Source: a virus. Taken from it: DNA of 32,960 nt. The translations under genes were made by a program, and so were the position numbers. The stretch spans positions 1-32,960 of IMG/VR virus record IMGVR_UViG_3300044615_001148; one strand, 5' to 3'. Shown piece after piece: positions 1 to 7,104 of the stretch; within the stretch, counting starts at the first letter, position 1; each line of letters opens with the position of its first letter. A model generated the notes under the pieces. It did not search any database. It saw only the letters and a list, made by a program, of their open reading frames with translations, and was not told where the DNA came from.

Positions 1-1
1 C

Positions 2-991
2 GATGGCACAGCACTTGCCATCCCAACCGCAGCCGCCGAACTACCCCTCGGAGAAATCGTCCAATCCATCTACGGCTACCTCGGCTACATCATCCTGGGT
101 ACGACCACAGGATTCCGTTTCTGCTCGTCGGACACCGACGGCAACCTCACCGTCGGACCACTCGTACAAACAGGTGCAGCAGTCGGAGCGATGGCAGGCA
201 TCGGTCAATACGTCTACTTCTCATGGTCCAACTTTGACTCCACCTCCACAGGCATCGGACGCATGGACATCTCCGTATTCATCTCCCCGAACCAGCCGGC
301 ATACGCAACCGATCTGATGGCCACCGCACAAGGTACGGTGCAGTCAATCCACGAGTTCCAAAACAAGCCACTATTCACCGTCTCAGGTGTCGGCGTGTTC
401 ACACCCCACGCCACGAACCTGGTCGCCTCTGGCTATCTACGATCAGGTATCTACCGTTGGGGTGTACCGGACGCCAAGTTCATCCCCAAACTTGACTTGC
501 GTTGCTTGCCGTTGAAGGGTTCGGTCACCATGTCGGTGGCATCAGACGGCGGAGACTTCTTTGACTTCGCCACCCTGACTACGGCGAATGTGAAGGAAAA
601 GACGTTTGACGGGTTGGAAGACAAGGTGTTCGAAGCCGAAATCAAAGTGACCCTCAACCGTGACGCCGTAACCAGCACCGGTCCAACCCTTACCCGTTGG
701 ATGGCTCGCGCCTATGCCGCCCCGCTACGATCCCAAATCTTCTCCGTCCCCCTCATCATGCACCACAGGCTGTCTATCAACGGACGGGAATACTGGCAGG
801 ATGTGGACCGTGAACTCGGCTATTTGCGTGACTTGGTGGAGAACCCTCGGGTGGTGACCTATCAGGAGAACGAGGAGACGTTTGCTGTGGTGGTTGAGAA
901 TGTGCAGATGCGGATAGCCCAGTTGGTGAACGCCCATCGGACGAACGATTTTGAGGGGACGGCTATTGTGGTTATGCGTAGTGTAAGATAG
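2..991 (+). CDS. Tail protein with propeller-like repeats (5' end outside window)
   Basis: The reading frame is open from the window edge, so the true start lies upstream; 329 residues are visible. The first part carries segments such as GTTTGFRF, DGNLTVGPLV and IGQYVYFSWSN, a pattern resembling blade repeats of beta-propeller-like tail or baseplate proteins of actinophages. The end contains a conserved-looking REYWQDVDRELGYLRDL block and an EENEETF-like acidic strand. It sits 6 bases upstream of a tail-fibre-like gene, which supports a virion tail role. The assignment rests on remembered sequence pattern and position; exact function (tail tip, baseplate ring or appendage) is unknown. Confidence 0.6.
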   Translation, partial: DGTALAIPTAAAELPLGEIVQSIYGYLGYIILGTTTGFRFCSSDTDGNLTVGPLVQTGAAVGAMAGIGQYVYFSWSNFDSTSTGIGRMDISVFISPNQPAYATDLMATAQGTVQSIHEFQNKPLFTVSGVGVFTPHATNLVASGYLRSGIYRWGVPDAKFIPKLDLRCLPLKGSVTMSVASDGGDFFDFATLTTANVKEKTFDGLEDKVFEAEIKVTLNRDAVTSTGPTLTRWMARAYAAPLRSQIFSVPLIMHHRLSINGREYWQDVDRELGYLRDLVENPRVVTYQENEETFAVVVENVQMRIAQLVNAHRTNDFEGTAIVVMRSVR

Positions 992-997
992 GACAAC

Positions 998-2251
998 ATG
1001 CCAGCAGTAACTCGCAGACAGTACAAGGGCGCGGCGGCGCAGACGACGATCACGAACGCTTTGGCGTCTGGTGACACGTCGGCTACGTTGGCTGCGACTA
1101 CAGGCTGGCCTTCAACGGCAGCCGTCCCTTTCTATGTTGTCATCAGTCCTGGGACTGCGAGCGAGGAGAAGTGCAGCGCCACGATCTCCGGTTCCGTGTT
1201 GACTTTGACTCGTGCGCAGGATGATACGACTGCTCAGAGTCATGCGTCGGGTGCGACGATTTATCCGGTGTTCTCGGCGGATGATGCTGATGAGGCGAAT
1301 AAACTTGCTTCGACGTTGACGACTCGTGGTGATTTGTTGACGATGGGTGCGGGTCCTGATTTTGCTCGTATTGGTATTGGGGCTTCGGGTCGGGTGTTGA
1401 AGTCGGATGGTACGGATGCGGCTTGGGCTGTTGACCCTGCTTCTGATTTGGTTACGACTAAGGGTGATTTGTTGGTTGGTACGGCTGCTGATACGTTGGC
1501 TCGTCTGCCTGTTGGCATCAACGGGTATCGAGTTACGGCTGCTTCTGCCGAAACGGGTGGTTTGAAGTATGACATGCCTTCGGTGCCTGTTGCGGCTGAT
1601 GCCAGTGCAAGAGACGCACTTTTTGGTGGTGCGGGGGAAAAAGTTTTGGCGGAAGGCCAACTTGTTTATTTGAGCGATTTGAACGTTGTGCAGTATTACG
1701 ATGGCGCAGCGTGGGCAACGGTCGGCCCACAAACGCTAAGCAGCGGACTCAACTACATCACTGGAGCATCATTCAGTGCAGTTACGAGCGTCAGTTTTCC
1801 TAACAACACATTTACCAGCACCTATCGCAATTACCGAGTTTTTTTTGAACTAACTGCTGCTAGTAGTACGACCTCAATTACTGCCCGTTTTCGAGCGTCG
1901 GGAACTGATAAAACCGATAGCAACTATTGGCAAGGATCACCCGGAAGTACATCGGCAGGCGCGGCAACAGACGCTGGCGACGCGCTAACCAACGCATGGT
2001 CATTGCCAACAGTAGACGCAACGTTTACCGTTTACGCGTTGTCGTTTGATGTTATTTGTCCACAAGTAACAACGACGAACAAATTTCTTTTAGGTAACAT
2101 GTTTTTCTATGACAACTCAATCGTTGCCGGTAGGTCATTCAACGCCAGAAAATTCGAGAGTCCTGGCGTAGCGATTGACAGTATGTCATTTATCAAAACA
2201 TCAGGAAATTTCACCGGCATCTATCGTGTCTACGGTTACTCGGATTCGTGA
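998..2251 (+). CDS. Tail fibre-like structural protein
   Basis: 417 residues. The N-terminal part is Ala/Ser/Thr rich and beta-prone. Residues about 100-190 hold two related blocks, LTTRGDLLTMGAGPDFARIGIG and VTTKGDLLVGTAADTLARL, typical of phage fibre shafts. The C-terminal 170 residues (from SGLNYITGASFSAV) resemble a globular tip rich in Thr, Asn and aromatic residues and likely bind the host surface. The start at 998 follows an AGGA sequence. DNA of the last 550 bases is visibly richer in A/T than the first 700, suggesting an exchanged tip module. Family recognition is by repeat style, not by a defined domain. Confidence 0.65.
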   Translation: MPAVTRRQYKGAAAQTTITNALASGDTSATLAATTGWPSTAAVPFYVVISPGTASEEKCSATISGSVLTLTRAQDDTTAQSHASGATIYPVFSADDADEANKLASTLTTRGDLLTMGAGPDFARIGIGASGRVLKSDGTDAAWAVDPASDLVTTKGDLLVGTAADTLARLPVGINGYRVTAASAETGGLKYDMPSVPVAADASARDALFGGAGEKVLAEGQLVYLSDLNVVQYYDGAAWATVGPQTLSSGLNYITGASFSAVTSVSFPNNTFTSTYRNYRVFFELTAASSTTSITARFRASGTDKTDSNYWQGSPGSTSAGAATDAGDALTNAWSLPTVDATFTVYALSFDVICPQVTTTNKFLLGNMFFYDNSIVAGRSFNARKFESPGVAIDSMSFIKTSGNFTGIYRVYGYSDS

Positions 2252-2259
2252 GGTAAAAC

Positions 2260-2463
2260 ATGACAAAGCCACTTATCCAAATCGGCGACGAAGTACGAGA
2301 AATGACTGACGCAGAGCACGACCAATGGCAGGCCGACGCTAAGGCTCAAGCGCAATACGCTGTTCAAGTAGCTGCCAAGGCTGACGCACATGCATCAGCA
2401 TTAGCAAAACTTTCTGCATTGGGATTGACCGAAGCCGAGATAGCGGCAATCATCAAAGGATGA
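2260..2463 (+). CDS. Small Ala-rich helical protein after tail fibre
   Basis: 67 residues, mostly helical, Ala/Gln rich, ending in ALGLTEAEIAAIIKG. The start follows a GAGGT ribosome site 9 bases upstream, and the stop overlaps the next start (ATGA at 2460). Similar small proteins commonly follow fibre genes in phages and some act as fibre chaperones or assembly factors, but I recognise no specific family. The C-terminal L-T-E-x-E-I-x-A-I-x pattern is common in small phage proteins. Confidence 0.55.
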   Translation: MTKPLIQIGDEVREMTDAEHDQWQADAKAQAQYAVQVAAKADAHASALAKLSALGLTEAEIAAIIKG

Positions 2464-3782
2464 AGCGGGCGCTGATTGCGCTTCCCGCCATTGTGTTTGC
2501 GTTCTGGCCTATCCAGGCGCAAGCTGAACCACAGCCCGGTCTGAACGCTGTCGGTTACACCTTCCAGCCGACAGGCATACCTCAACGAACCGATGACCTC
2601 TACCCGGTGTGCGGATCGGAGGTGGAGAACAACATCAACCGCAACTTCAACGGCGAACCATTCCAAGACTGCGGCTACGACCTCTTTATGATTCACTACA
2701 CAGGATTCATCACCCTCCCCGAACACGACACGATTCAGTTCATGGTCGCAGCCGACGACGGCGGCACCATCGAGATTGCAGATACAGAGTTCGGCACATG
2801 GAACGTGAAAGGCTGCTCATGGAGCCAACAAATCACATTGGAGCTTGGCGCCGGCACGTATCCGTTAGACGGCTGGTTCTTTGAATGGGGTGGCGGAACC
2901 TGCTACATGCTTGCTTGGAACATTGACAACGAAGGTTGGGCCATCGTCCCTGATGAGGCGTTCACTCAAACCTCCACCCCACCAACCACCACGACGACGA
3001 CTGTTCCTGAGACGACCGTACCTGAGACGACTGTTCCTGAGACGACTGTTCCTGAGACGACTACGACTGAGCCTGTTACCACGACCACAGAGTTGGTTAC
3101 GACAACCACCGAACAAACCACGACCACAACTACGACAACAACTACGACGACGACTGTTTATGTGCCGCCAGCAACCACCACCACAGAACCCGAACCAGAA
3201 CCCGAGCCGGAACCCGAGCCAGAACCCGAGCCAGAAACTACAACGACTACGGAACCTGTCGAGGAGGAAGCGCCTCCCCCTGACAGCACGCCTCCTCAGC
3301 CAGAAGACGACGAGCCACAGGACTCAACTCCTGAGACTCCTCCGACAACCGAGCCTGAAATGCCTCAACCCGAAACAACGCTAGAAACAGAAACGACACC
3401 AGAAGAAACATTCCCAGAACCGGAAACAGAAGAAGAATCATCAGAGTCAACCATACCCGAGGAGCCGACATCGGAGCAGGCAGCAACCCTAGCCAGCAGC
3501 CCAGAGGTACTTGCCACGATCAGCAGTGAGGAAGCCGAAGCAATCTTTGAAGCCCTTGACCTCGGCGCGTTGGACGAGACACAGGTGGCGGAACTGGTAG
3601 CCGCAGTCCAAGACGCCCCCACCGAAGTCAGAGAAGCGTTCGAGGAGAAGGTAGACATCTTCAAAGAAGGACTGGATGACTATATTCCGACAGGCTCCAA
3701 CATCCCCGTCGGAGAACGTCGCGCCCTCATCGCCATCGGCGCAGCCATCACCGCCGCAGGAGCGACTAGGATACGCCGATAA
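2460..3782 (+). CDS. Secreted PA14-like protein with Thr/Pro/Glu-rich stalk
   Basis: 440 residues. Residues 1-22 look like a signal peptide (MKRALIALPAIVFAFWPIQAQA). Residues about 25-165 resemble a PA14 fold, with the DDG motif at 99-101, a GTYPLDGWFFEW strand and four cysteines (51, 71, 119, 148) that could pair outside the cytoplasm; PA14 domains bind glycans or walls. Residues about 170-345 are a stalk of VPETT repeats, Thr runs and Glu-Pro repeats. The end has an acidic helical domain followed by FKEGLDDYIPTGSNIP, then a hydrophobic helix (ALIAIGAAITAAGA) and RIRR, which could anchor it in the membrane. It overlaps its upstream neighbour by ATGA and precedes the lysis genes. It might be a receptor-binding, wall-binding or superinfection-related protein; role unproven. 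Confidence 0.65.
   Translation: MKRALIALPAIVFAFWPIQAQAEPQPGLNAVGYTFQPTGIPQRTDDLYPVCGSEVENNINRNFNGEPFQDCGYDLFMIHYTGFITLPEHDTIQFMVAADDGGTIEIADTEFGTWNVKGCSWSQQITLELGAGTYPLDGWFFEWGGGTCYMLAWNIDNEGWAIVPDEAFTQTSTPPTTTTTTVPETTVPETTVPETTVPETTTTEPVTTTTELVTTTTEQTTTTTTTTTTTTTVYVPPATTTTEPEPEPEPEPEPEPEPETTTTTEPVEEEAPPPDSTPPQPEDDEPQDSTPETPPTTEPEMPQPETTLETETTPEETFPEPETEEESSESTIPEEPTSEQAATLASSPEVLATISSEEAEAIFEALDLGALDETQVAELVAAVQDAPTEVREAFEEKVDIFKEGLDDYIPTGSNIPVGERRALIAIGAAITAAGATRIRR
3001..3060 (+). repeat. Four tandem 15-base units coding VPETT
   Basis: Units at 3001, 3016, 3031 and 3046 share the core CCTGAGACGA; three are identical (CTGTTCCTGAGACGA) and the second differs at two positions. They encode the VPETT repeats of the stalk in the secreted PA14-like protein. 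Being in-frame, copy-number change would alter stalk length without a frameshift. Confidence 0.9.
3186..3236 (+). repeat. Glu-Pro dipeptide repeat
   Basis: Seventeen codons alternating Glu (GAA/GAG) and Pro (CCC/CCA/CCG) in the stalk of the secreted PA14-like protein. Such EP repeats form stiff extended rods that hold a binding domain away from a surface. Confidence 0.85.
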
Positions 3783-3949
3783 TGAAACGCATACTTGACT
3801 ACATCACCGAAAACTCGTGGACCCTCGCCGGCACAGGGCTAGTACTTATTACCCTCTCGGGTCCAACATTGCGTCAAGCTCTCTGGATCACAGGCGTAGC
3901 ACTGGTGCTACACTCAGTCCTGACCTTCACAGGGGGGAAAGATGACTAA
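3782..3949 (+). CDS. Small two-helix membrane protein, holin-like
   Basis: 55 residues starting with MKRILDYITENSW, with two hydrophobic stretches (about 13-26 and 33-49) separated by PTLRQ, and an acidic end GGKDD. The ATG overlaps the upstream stop (TAATG) and the gene overlaps the next start by 8 bases. Its position directly before another small membrane protein and an endolysin suggests holin or antiholin function. Two short membrane segments with a brief turn fit small class II holins; sequence identity with a known holin is not established. Confidence 0.65.
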   Translation: MKRILDYITENSWTLAGTGLVLITLSGPTLRQALWITGVALVLHSVLTFTGGKDD

Positions 3950-4196
3950 CATCATGCTCAAAGCCAACGCAACCGTCGCCAAGTTCCTAGACTTGGGACA
4001 ACGCCTGTTCTCCCTGTTCCTCGCCAACGCCCTCCCAGCAGTCACCGGTGGCGCCGTGATCGGTGTTTCGGTAGCCAAGTCTGCCCTCCTCGCAGGGTTC
4101 ATGGCCGTAGTACAGGTCATCCAAAAGCTTGCCTCCGCCTCAACTGACGGAGAGTTGACCAGTGAAGAAATCCAAGAGGCGTTCGGGAAGAAGTAA
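3942..4196 (+). CDS. Putative holin
   Basis: 84 residues with an amphipathic start, a central hydrophobic region (about 22-60, interrupted by GG and AK) and a charged C-terminus with DGELTSEEIQEAFGKK, which looks like a small acidic EF-hand-like helix. The start has GGGGGG/GGAAAG just upstream. It precedes the peptidase endolysin with a TAATG overlap, the standard place for a holin. It could act with the 55-residue protein as a holin pair. Function is inferred from topology and context. Confidence 0.65.
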   Translation: MTNIMLKANATVAKFLDLGQRLFSLFLANALPAVTGGAVIGVSVAKSALLAGFMAVVQVIQKLASASTDGELTSEEIQEAFGKK

Positions 4197-4747
4197 TGCC
4201 CGACAAATATCCGGTAGTCAAAGTACAACTGTGTTCTCACCTGAAAGGGGTAAAACCTGGTGAACTCGATCCGTCGCTCCTTCGCGGTATTGAAGGCAAA
4301 GGCAAACTCCATCATTGTGCGGCTGACGCATACGAAGCAATGGACGCAGCAGCCAACGCCGACGGTATCGACCTCTCCCCAACCAGCCAAGCCGACACGT
4401 ACCGTTCCCTTGAAACCCAAGAGTACGGCTTCTACCAAAGGTACACAGACAAGCCGAACAAAAAGCTCCTCAAGCAAACGCCGCGCATCTACAAAAACAA
4501 AGCGTGGTACCTCAAAAAAGGCGTAGCACCAATGGCGGTCCCAGGGACCTCCAACCATAACCTTGGTATTGCTGTTGATATTGCTAACGCCAGCGGCAAA
4601 CGCTTGGAGTGGCTGCTCAAACACGCACAGTCATTCGGTTTCTCATGGGAAGTCCAGTCCGAGCCGTGGCATCTGCGTTATGTCACCGGTGACAATGCCC
4701 CTACACGTGTCAAAGAGTGGCTAGCAAACAAGCCTGCTGAGGCATAG
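4196..4747 (+). CDS. Endolysin, M15 family D-Ala-D-Ala carboxypeptidase (VanY type)
   Basis: 183 residues covering a single M15 zinc peptidase domain. The zinc motif S119-x-H121-x6-D128 (in GTSNHNLGIAVD) and the second site E156-P-W-H159 are both intact; R70 in DTYRS fits the substrate-binding Arg seen upstream in the family. M15 enzymes cleave peptidoglycan stem peptides and serve as endolysins in many phages. There is no separate wall-binding domain; the first 35 residues (QLCSHLKGVKPG) are an extra N-terminal stretch. It lacks a signal peptide, so release through the neighbouring holin candidates is expected. Confidence 0.9.
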   Translation: MPDKYPVVKVQLCSHLKGVKPGELDPSLLRGIEGKGKLHHCAADAYEAMDAAANADGIDLSPTSQADTYRSLETQEYGFYQRYTDKPNKKLLKQTPRIYKNKAWYLKKGVAPMAVPGTSNHNLGIAVDIANASGKRLEWLLKHAQSFGFSWEVQSEPWHLRYVTGDNAPTRVKEWLANKPAEA

Positions 4748-5031
4748 TGGACGGGGGTTGGGCGCTTGTCCTTGCTGCTGTCGTGACGGCGGTCGGCGGG
4801 ATTATCGTCGCAGTCCTCCAACAATTCAAGAAGGAAAACCATACCGACCACCAGATCGTTGTCGGCCTGTTGCAGGTGCTACGCAAGTCCCAGATGCGAG
4901 TCGAAGACAAAGTGGACCGAGTTGACGAACGGCTCACCAGCCACCTAGATTCACATGCCTCGGAGGGGATACTTGACAATGGGCGAACAGTTCACCAAAA
5001 TGGAGTTGAAGCAACTAGCAAAGTTTCTTAG
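4747..5031 (+). CDS. Lysis-block membrane protein with coiled coil
   Basis: 94 residues from a GTG start overlapping the endolysin stop (TAGTG). Residues 5-24 form one membrane helix (WALVLAAVVTAVGGIIVAVL), followed by a charged helical region (about 26-75) with heptad-like spacing (VEDKVDRVDERLTSHL). One helix plus a coiled coil after an endolysin is seen in actinophage lysis cassettes and is often called a holin or membrane accessory. It could also be a spanin-like partner, although no lipobox is present. Confidence 0.6.
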   Translation: MDGGWALVLAAVVTAVGGIIVAVLQQFKKENHTDHQIVVGLLQVLRKSQMRVEDKVDRVDERLTSHLDSHASEGILDNGRTVHQNGVEATSKVS

Positions 5032-5149
5032 GAAGGTTTATCCAGGCGTCGGAGATCAAGACGAGCTGTGGAACCTGATTGAGAAAACCGAACAACTCAC
5101 AAAGGGGAAACATGGAACCAGCAACCGCAGGCGCGGAGATCATAAGTGA
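4979..5149 (+). CDS. Small helical protein, unknown function
   Basis: 56 residues (MGEQFTKMELKQLAKFLRKV at the start). The ATG at 4979 is preceded by GGAGGGG at about 4962-4968, a much better ribosome site than the in-frame ATG at 4955. It overlaps the previous gene by 53 bases and the next by 38. The N-terminal half is amphipathic helix; the end is basic (NRRRGDHK). No family recognised. Confidence 0.55.
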   Translation: MGEQFTKMELKQLAKFLRKVYPGVGDQDELWNLIEKTEQLTKGKHGTSNRRRGDHK

Positions 5150-5480
5150 GGCATACAACCTCATCACCGGTCAACGCCAAAACGATTACGACCACCCGTT
5201 AGAGGACTACTCACGCACAGTAGACATCTTCCGTGCCATCACAGGAATCAACCTGAGTGCGGAAGAAGGCATCATGTTCATGGTGTCAATGAAACTGTCT
5301 CGTCTGGCGAACGAGTTGATAAACGAACTGAACGTCCCCGACAACACACGGGACGCCATCGGCTACCTCGGCTGCCTGAACATGGTGCGCAGAAAGCAGC
5401 GCGAAGAACAGTCAGAGATTGACCGAGTGTTCGACCAGTTACATAAGCATTACAAGACAGGAGATTCAACATGGGGATGA
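5112..5480 (+). CDS. DUF6378-like phage protein
   Basis: 122 residues from ATG 5112, chosen because AAAGGGG lies 5 bases upstream; an in-frame ATG at 5079 lacks such a site. The sequence has ITGQRQNDYDHPLEDYSRT near the start, then a helix with FMVSMKLSRLANE and a DAIGYLGCLNMV segment. This order (aaelltGeR..dYghpl, then MvalKlaRL, then DiaGYl.c) matches the phage DUF6378 family. Its position and small all-helical fold are compatible with a nucleotide-related or host-modulating function, but none is established. Confidence 0.75.
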   Translation: MEPATAGAEIISEAYNLITGQRQNDYDHPLEDYSRTVDIFRAITGINLSAEEGIMFMVSMKLSRLANELINELNVPDNTRDAIGYLGCLNMVRRKQREEQSEIDRVFDQLHKHYKTGDSTWG

Positions 5481-5707
5481 TGGACGAACTGATGGGTGAA
5501 GTCAACACCCCTCGCCGCAACAAGTGGTCAGAAATACAAGAGAAACTTGACAAGAAAGACTTCGACGAGTTCTGCGAAGCGTTACAAGAACCAAAGATCA
5601 GTCAAGCATCGTTGCGTAGGGCGCTCGCCAAACGCGGTGTCCACATCGGCACCGGCACCATCAGCGAACTGCGACGCGACTACCTTCGTCAGTTGGCCAG
5701 CCGATGA
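5471..5707 (+). CDS. Small phage protein with HTH-like C-terminus
   Basis: 78 residues. A CAGGAGA ribosome site stands 7 bases before ATG 5471. Residues 35-75 contain KISQASLRRALAKRG..IGTGTISELRRDYL, which looks like a short helix-turn-helix of the kind used to sense or terminate DNA/RNA contacts in small phage regulators. It overlaps both neighbours (10 bases and ATGA), so it is translated with the metallophosphoesterase. No named family; a DNA-binding role is inference. Confidence 0.6.
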   Translation: MGMMDELMGEVNTPRRNKWSEIQEKLDKKDFDEFCEALQEPKISQASLRRALAKRGVHIGTGTISELRRDYLRQLASR

Positions 5708-6765
5708 GTTTCAAAGACGAACTATCCGACGACAACGAGGCACTAGCAAAAGCTGACCTCATCAAAGCTCGACGTGAACGAGACGTCGCAACGAAAGAGT
5801 TGACCCGCATACGGGAAGAACTTGACGCTGCGAACCGTGCCCTATCCATCGTGTCCTCCGTTGAGCAGACACGCCTGGAACCACCAAAGTGGATGACCCC
5901 AGCAAAACCCAAACCATCAGCAGCAACCCTGCTCCTCATGCTCTCAGACACCCACTTTGATGAAGTGGTGAACCCCGATGAGGTGGAAGGGTTGAACGCA
6001 TACAACCGTGAGATAGCGGTCATGCGTCTCCACAAGTGGGCAACGAACACCGTCAACGTCGCACGCCACTACCTTGCCGGTGTGGACTACGACGGGGTGG
6101 TACTCATGTTGGGTGGCGACATCTTCTCTGGAGACATCCACGAAGAACTAGCCCAAACCAACGAGGACACCATGATCTCCTCAGTCCTGTTCTGGTCTGA
6201 GCAGGTGGCTGCGGCTGTGGATGTGTTGGCGAACGAGTTCGGCAAAGTCCATGTGCCGGTCGTTGTCGGCAACCACGGGCGCATGTCTCGTAAGCCGCGC
6301 ATGAAACTTCGAGCCAAAACAAACTTCGATTGGCTGCTCGGCAAAATGGTCGAGAAGCATTTCGCTAAAGACAAACGCGTCACCTTTGACATCCCCGAGG
6401 GTACGGATGCGTTGGTGTCTATCTATGAGTGGAACCATCTGCTATCCCACGGTGACCAGGTATCTGGCGGTGGCGGTATCGGTGGTATCTATCCGCCGAT
6501 CATGCGGATGCGGGCACGCAAAGCCCAACGGTACCTCACCACCGGACAAGATTTTTCGACACTTTGGATCGGACACTGGCACCAATACCTCCCATCCCCA
6601 CACCTTGTCGTCAACGGCAGCTTGAAGGGTTACGATGAGTATGCGTTCATCAACAACTTCCAGTTTGAGCAACCACAGCAGGCGTTGGCAGTCGTGACAC
6701 CGAAACACAACATCACGTTCCATGCACCGATCTTTTCTGCTGACCGCAAAAAGGAACGCTGGTAG
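5704..6765 (+). CDS. Calcineurin-like metallophosphoesterase
   Basis: 353 residues. The metal-binding motifs of the family are all present in order: SDTH (81-84), GGD (137-139), GNH (189-191), SHGD (248-251) and GHWH (290-293). Residues 8-55 are a charged coiled coil that precedes the catalytic domain. Such enzymes hydrolyse phosphodiesters with two metal ions; phage members include SbcD/Mre11-like nucleases and cyclic-nucleotide or RNA phosphodiesterases. Located in a recombination/replication operon, a nucleic acid substrate is likely but not shown. No SbcC partner is visible. Confidence 0.85.
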   Translation: MSFKDELSDDNEALAKADLIKARRERDVATKELTRIREELDAANRALSIVSSVEQTRLEPPKWMTPAKPKPSAATLLLMLSDTHFDEVVNPDEVEGLNAYNREIAVMRLHKWATNTVNVARHYLAGVDYDGVVLMLGGDIFSGDIHEELAQTNEDTMISSVLFWSEQVAAAVDVLANEFGKVHVPVVVGNHGRMSRKPRMKLRAKTNFDWLLGKMVEKHFAKDKRVTFDIPEGTDALVSIYEWNHLLSHGDQVSGGGGIGGIYPPIMRMRARKAQRYLTTGQDFSTLWIGHWHQYLPSPHLVVNGSLKGYDEYAFINNFQFEQPQQALAVVTPKHNITFHAPIFSADRKKERW

Positions 6766-6767
6766 CC

Positions 6768-7043
6768 ATGTCCTGCCCGTGGTCGCTGGTCGCCGTGCAT
6801 TGGATAGACGCGTTCGATTCCAGCAACGGTTGGATCAACACCAAGGACTACAAACCTAAAACCCAGCACGTCGTATCGGTCGGTTGGCTATGGCCCGACC
6901 TACTCGACGGCTACGTGTCGGTCACTTGTTCGTGGTGTCCTGGTGAAGAACCGGAGTTGGATACGGTGGGTATGGTGACGCACATTCCGCAGGGGATGGT
7001 GCAGCGTGTGTCAATCCTTGGTGAGCCTGACTGGAATATTTGA
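6768..7043 (+). CDS. Conserved phage protein of unknown function
   Basis: 91 residues starting 2 bases after the previous stop. The layout WSLVAVHWIDAFDSSNGW, then HVVSVGWLWPDLLDGYVSV, then THIPQGMVQRVSIL resembles a small beta-rich phage protein seen in many unrelated phages, with a W-x-D-A start and a THIPxGMV end. No catalytic motif is apparent. Two cysteines (SCPW, SWCPG) are not a clear metal site. Confidence 0.7.
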   Translation: MSCPWSLVAVHWIDAFDSSNGWINTKDYKPKTQHVVSVGWLWPDLLDGYVSVTCSWCPGEEPELDTVGMVTHIPQGMVQRVSILGEPDWNI

Positions 7044-7045
7044 CT

Positions 7046-7075
7046 TTGTGACACCCCACCTGTATGGTGGATAAT
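7046..7075 (+). promoter_or_regulatory. Putative promoter with operator-like dyad before recombination genes
   Basis: A TTGTGA element at 7046-7051 and GATAAT at 7070-7075, 18 bases apart, lie in the only real gap of this operon (62 bases). Between them sits a perfect inverted repeat CCACC-TGTAT-GGTGG (7056-7070). The dyad covers the spacer up to the -10 element, so a bound protein would block polymerase. An AAAGGGGA ribosome site follows at 7091. Inferred from sequence only. Confidence 0.5.
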
Positions 7076-7104
7076 GTAATCACAACAACCAAAGGGGATA
7101 AGCA

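Noticed and set aside
1112-1732. 206-residue open frame on the minus strand
   Set aside because: Arg/Thr/Ser-rich antisense shadow of the fibre gene, without ribosome site or known domain.
2995-3240. CRISPR-like tandem repeat
   Set aside because: Short codon-phase repeats without unique spacers, inside a coding sequence.
2881-3384. Arg/Leu-rich 167-residue frame on the plus strand
   Set aside because: Alternate frame of the Thr/Pro/Glu repeat region; composition is a by-product of the repeat.
4973-4978. TTGACA promoter element before 4979
   Set aside because: No -10 element at proper distance; it lies inside coding sequence and next to the ribosome site.
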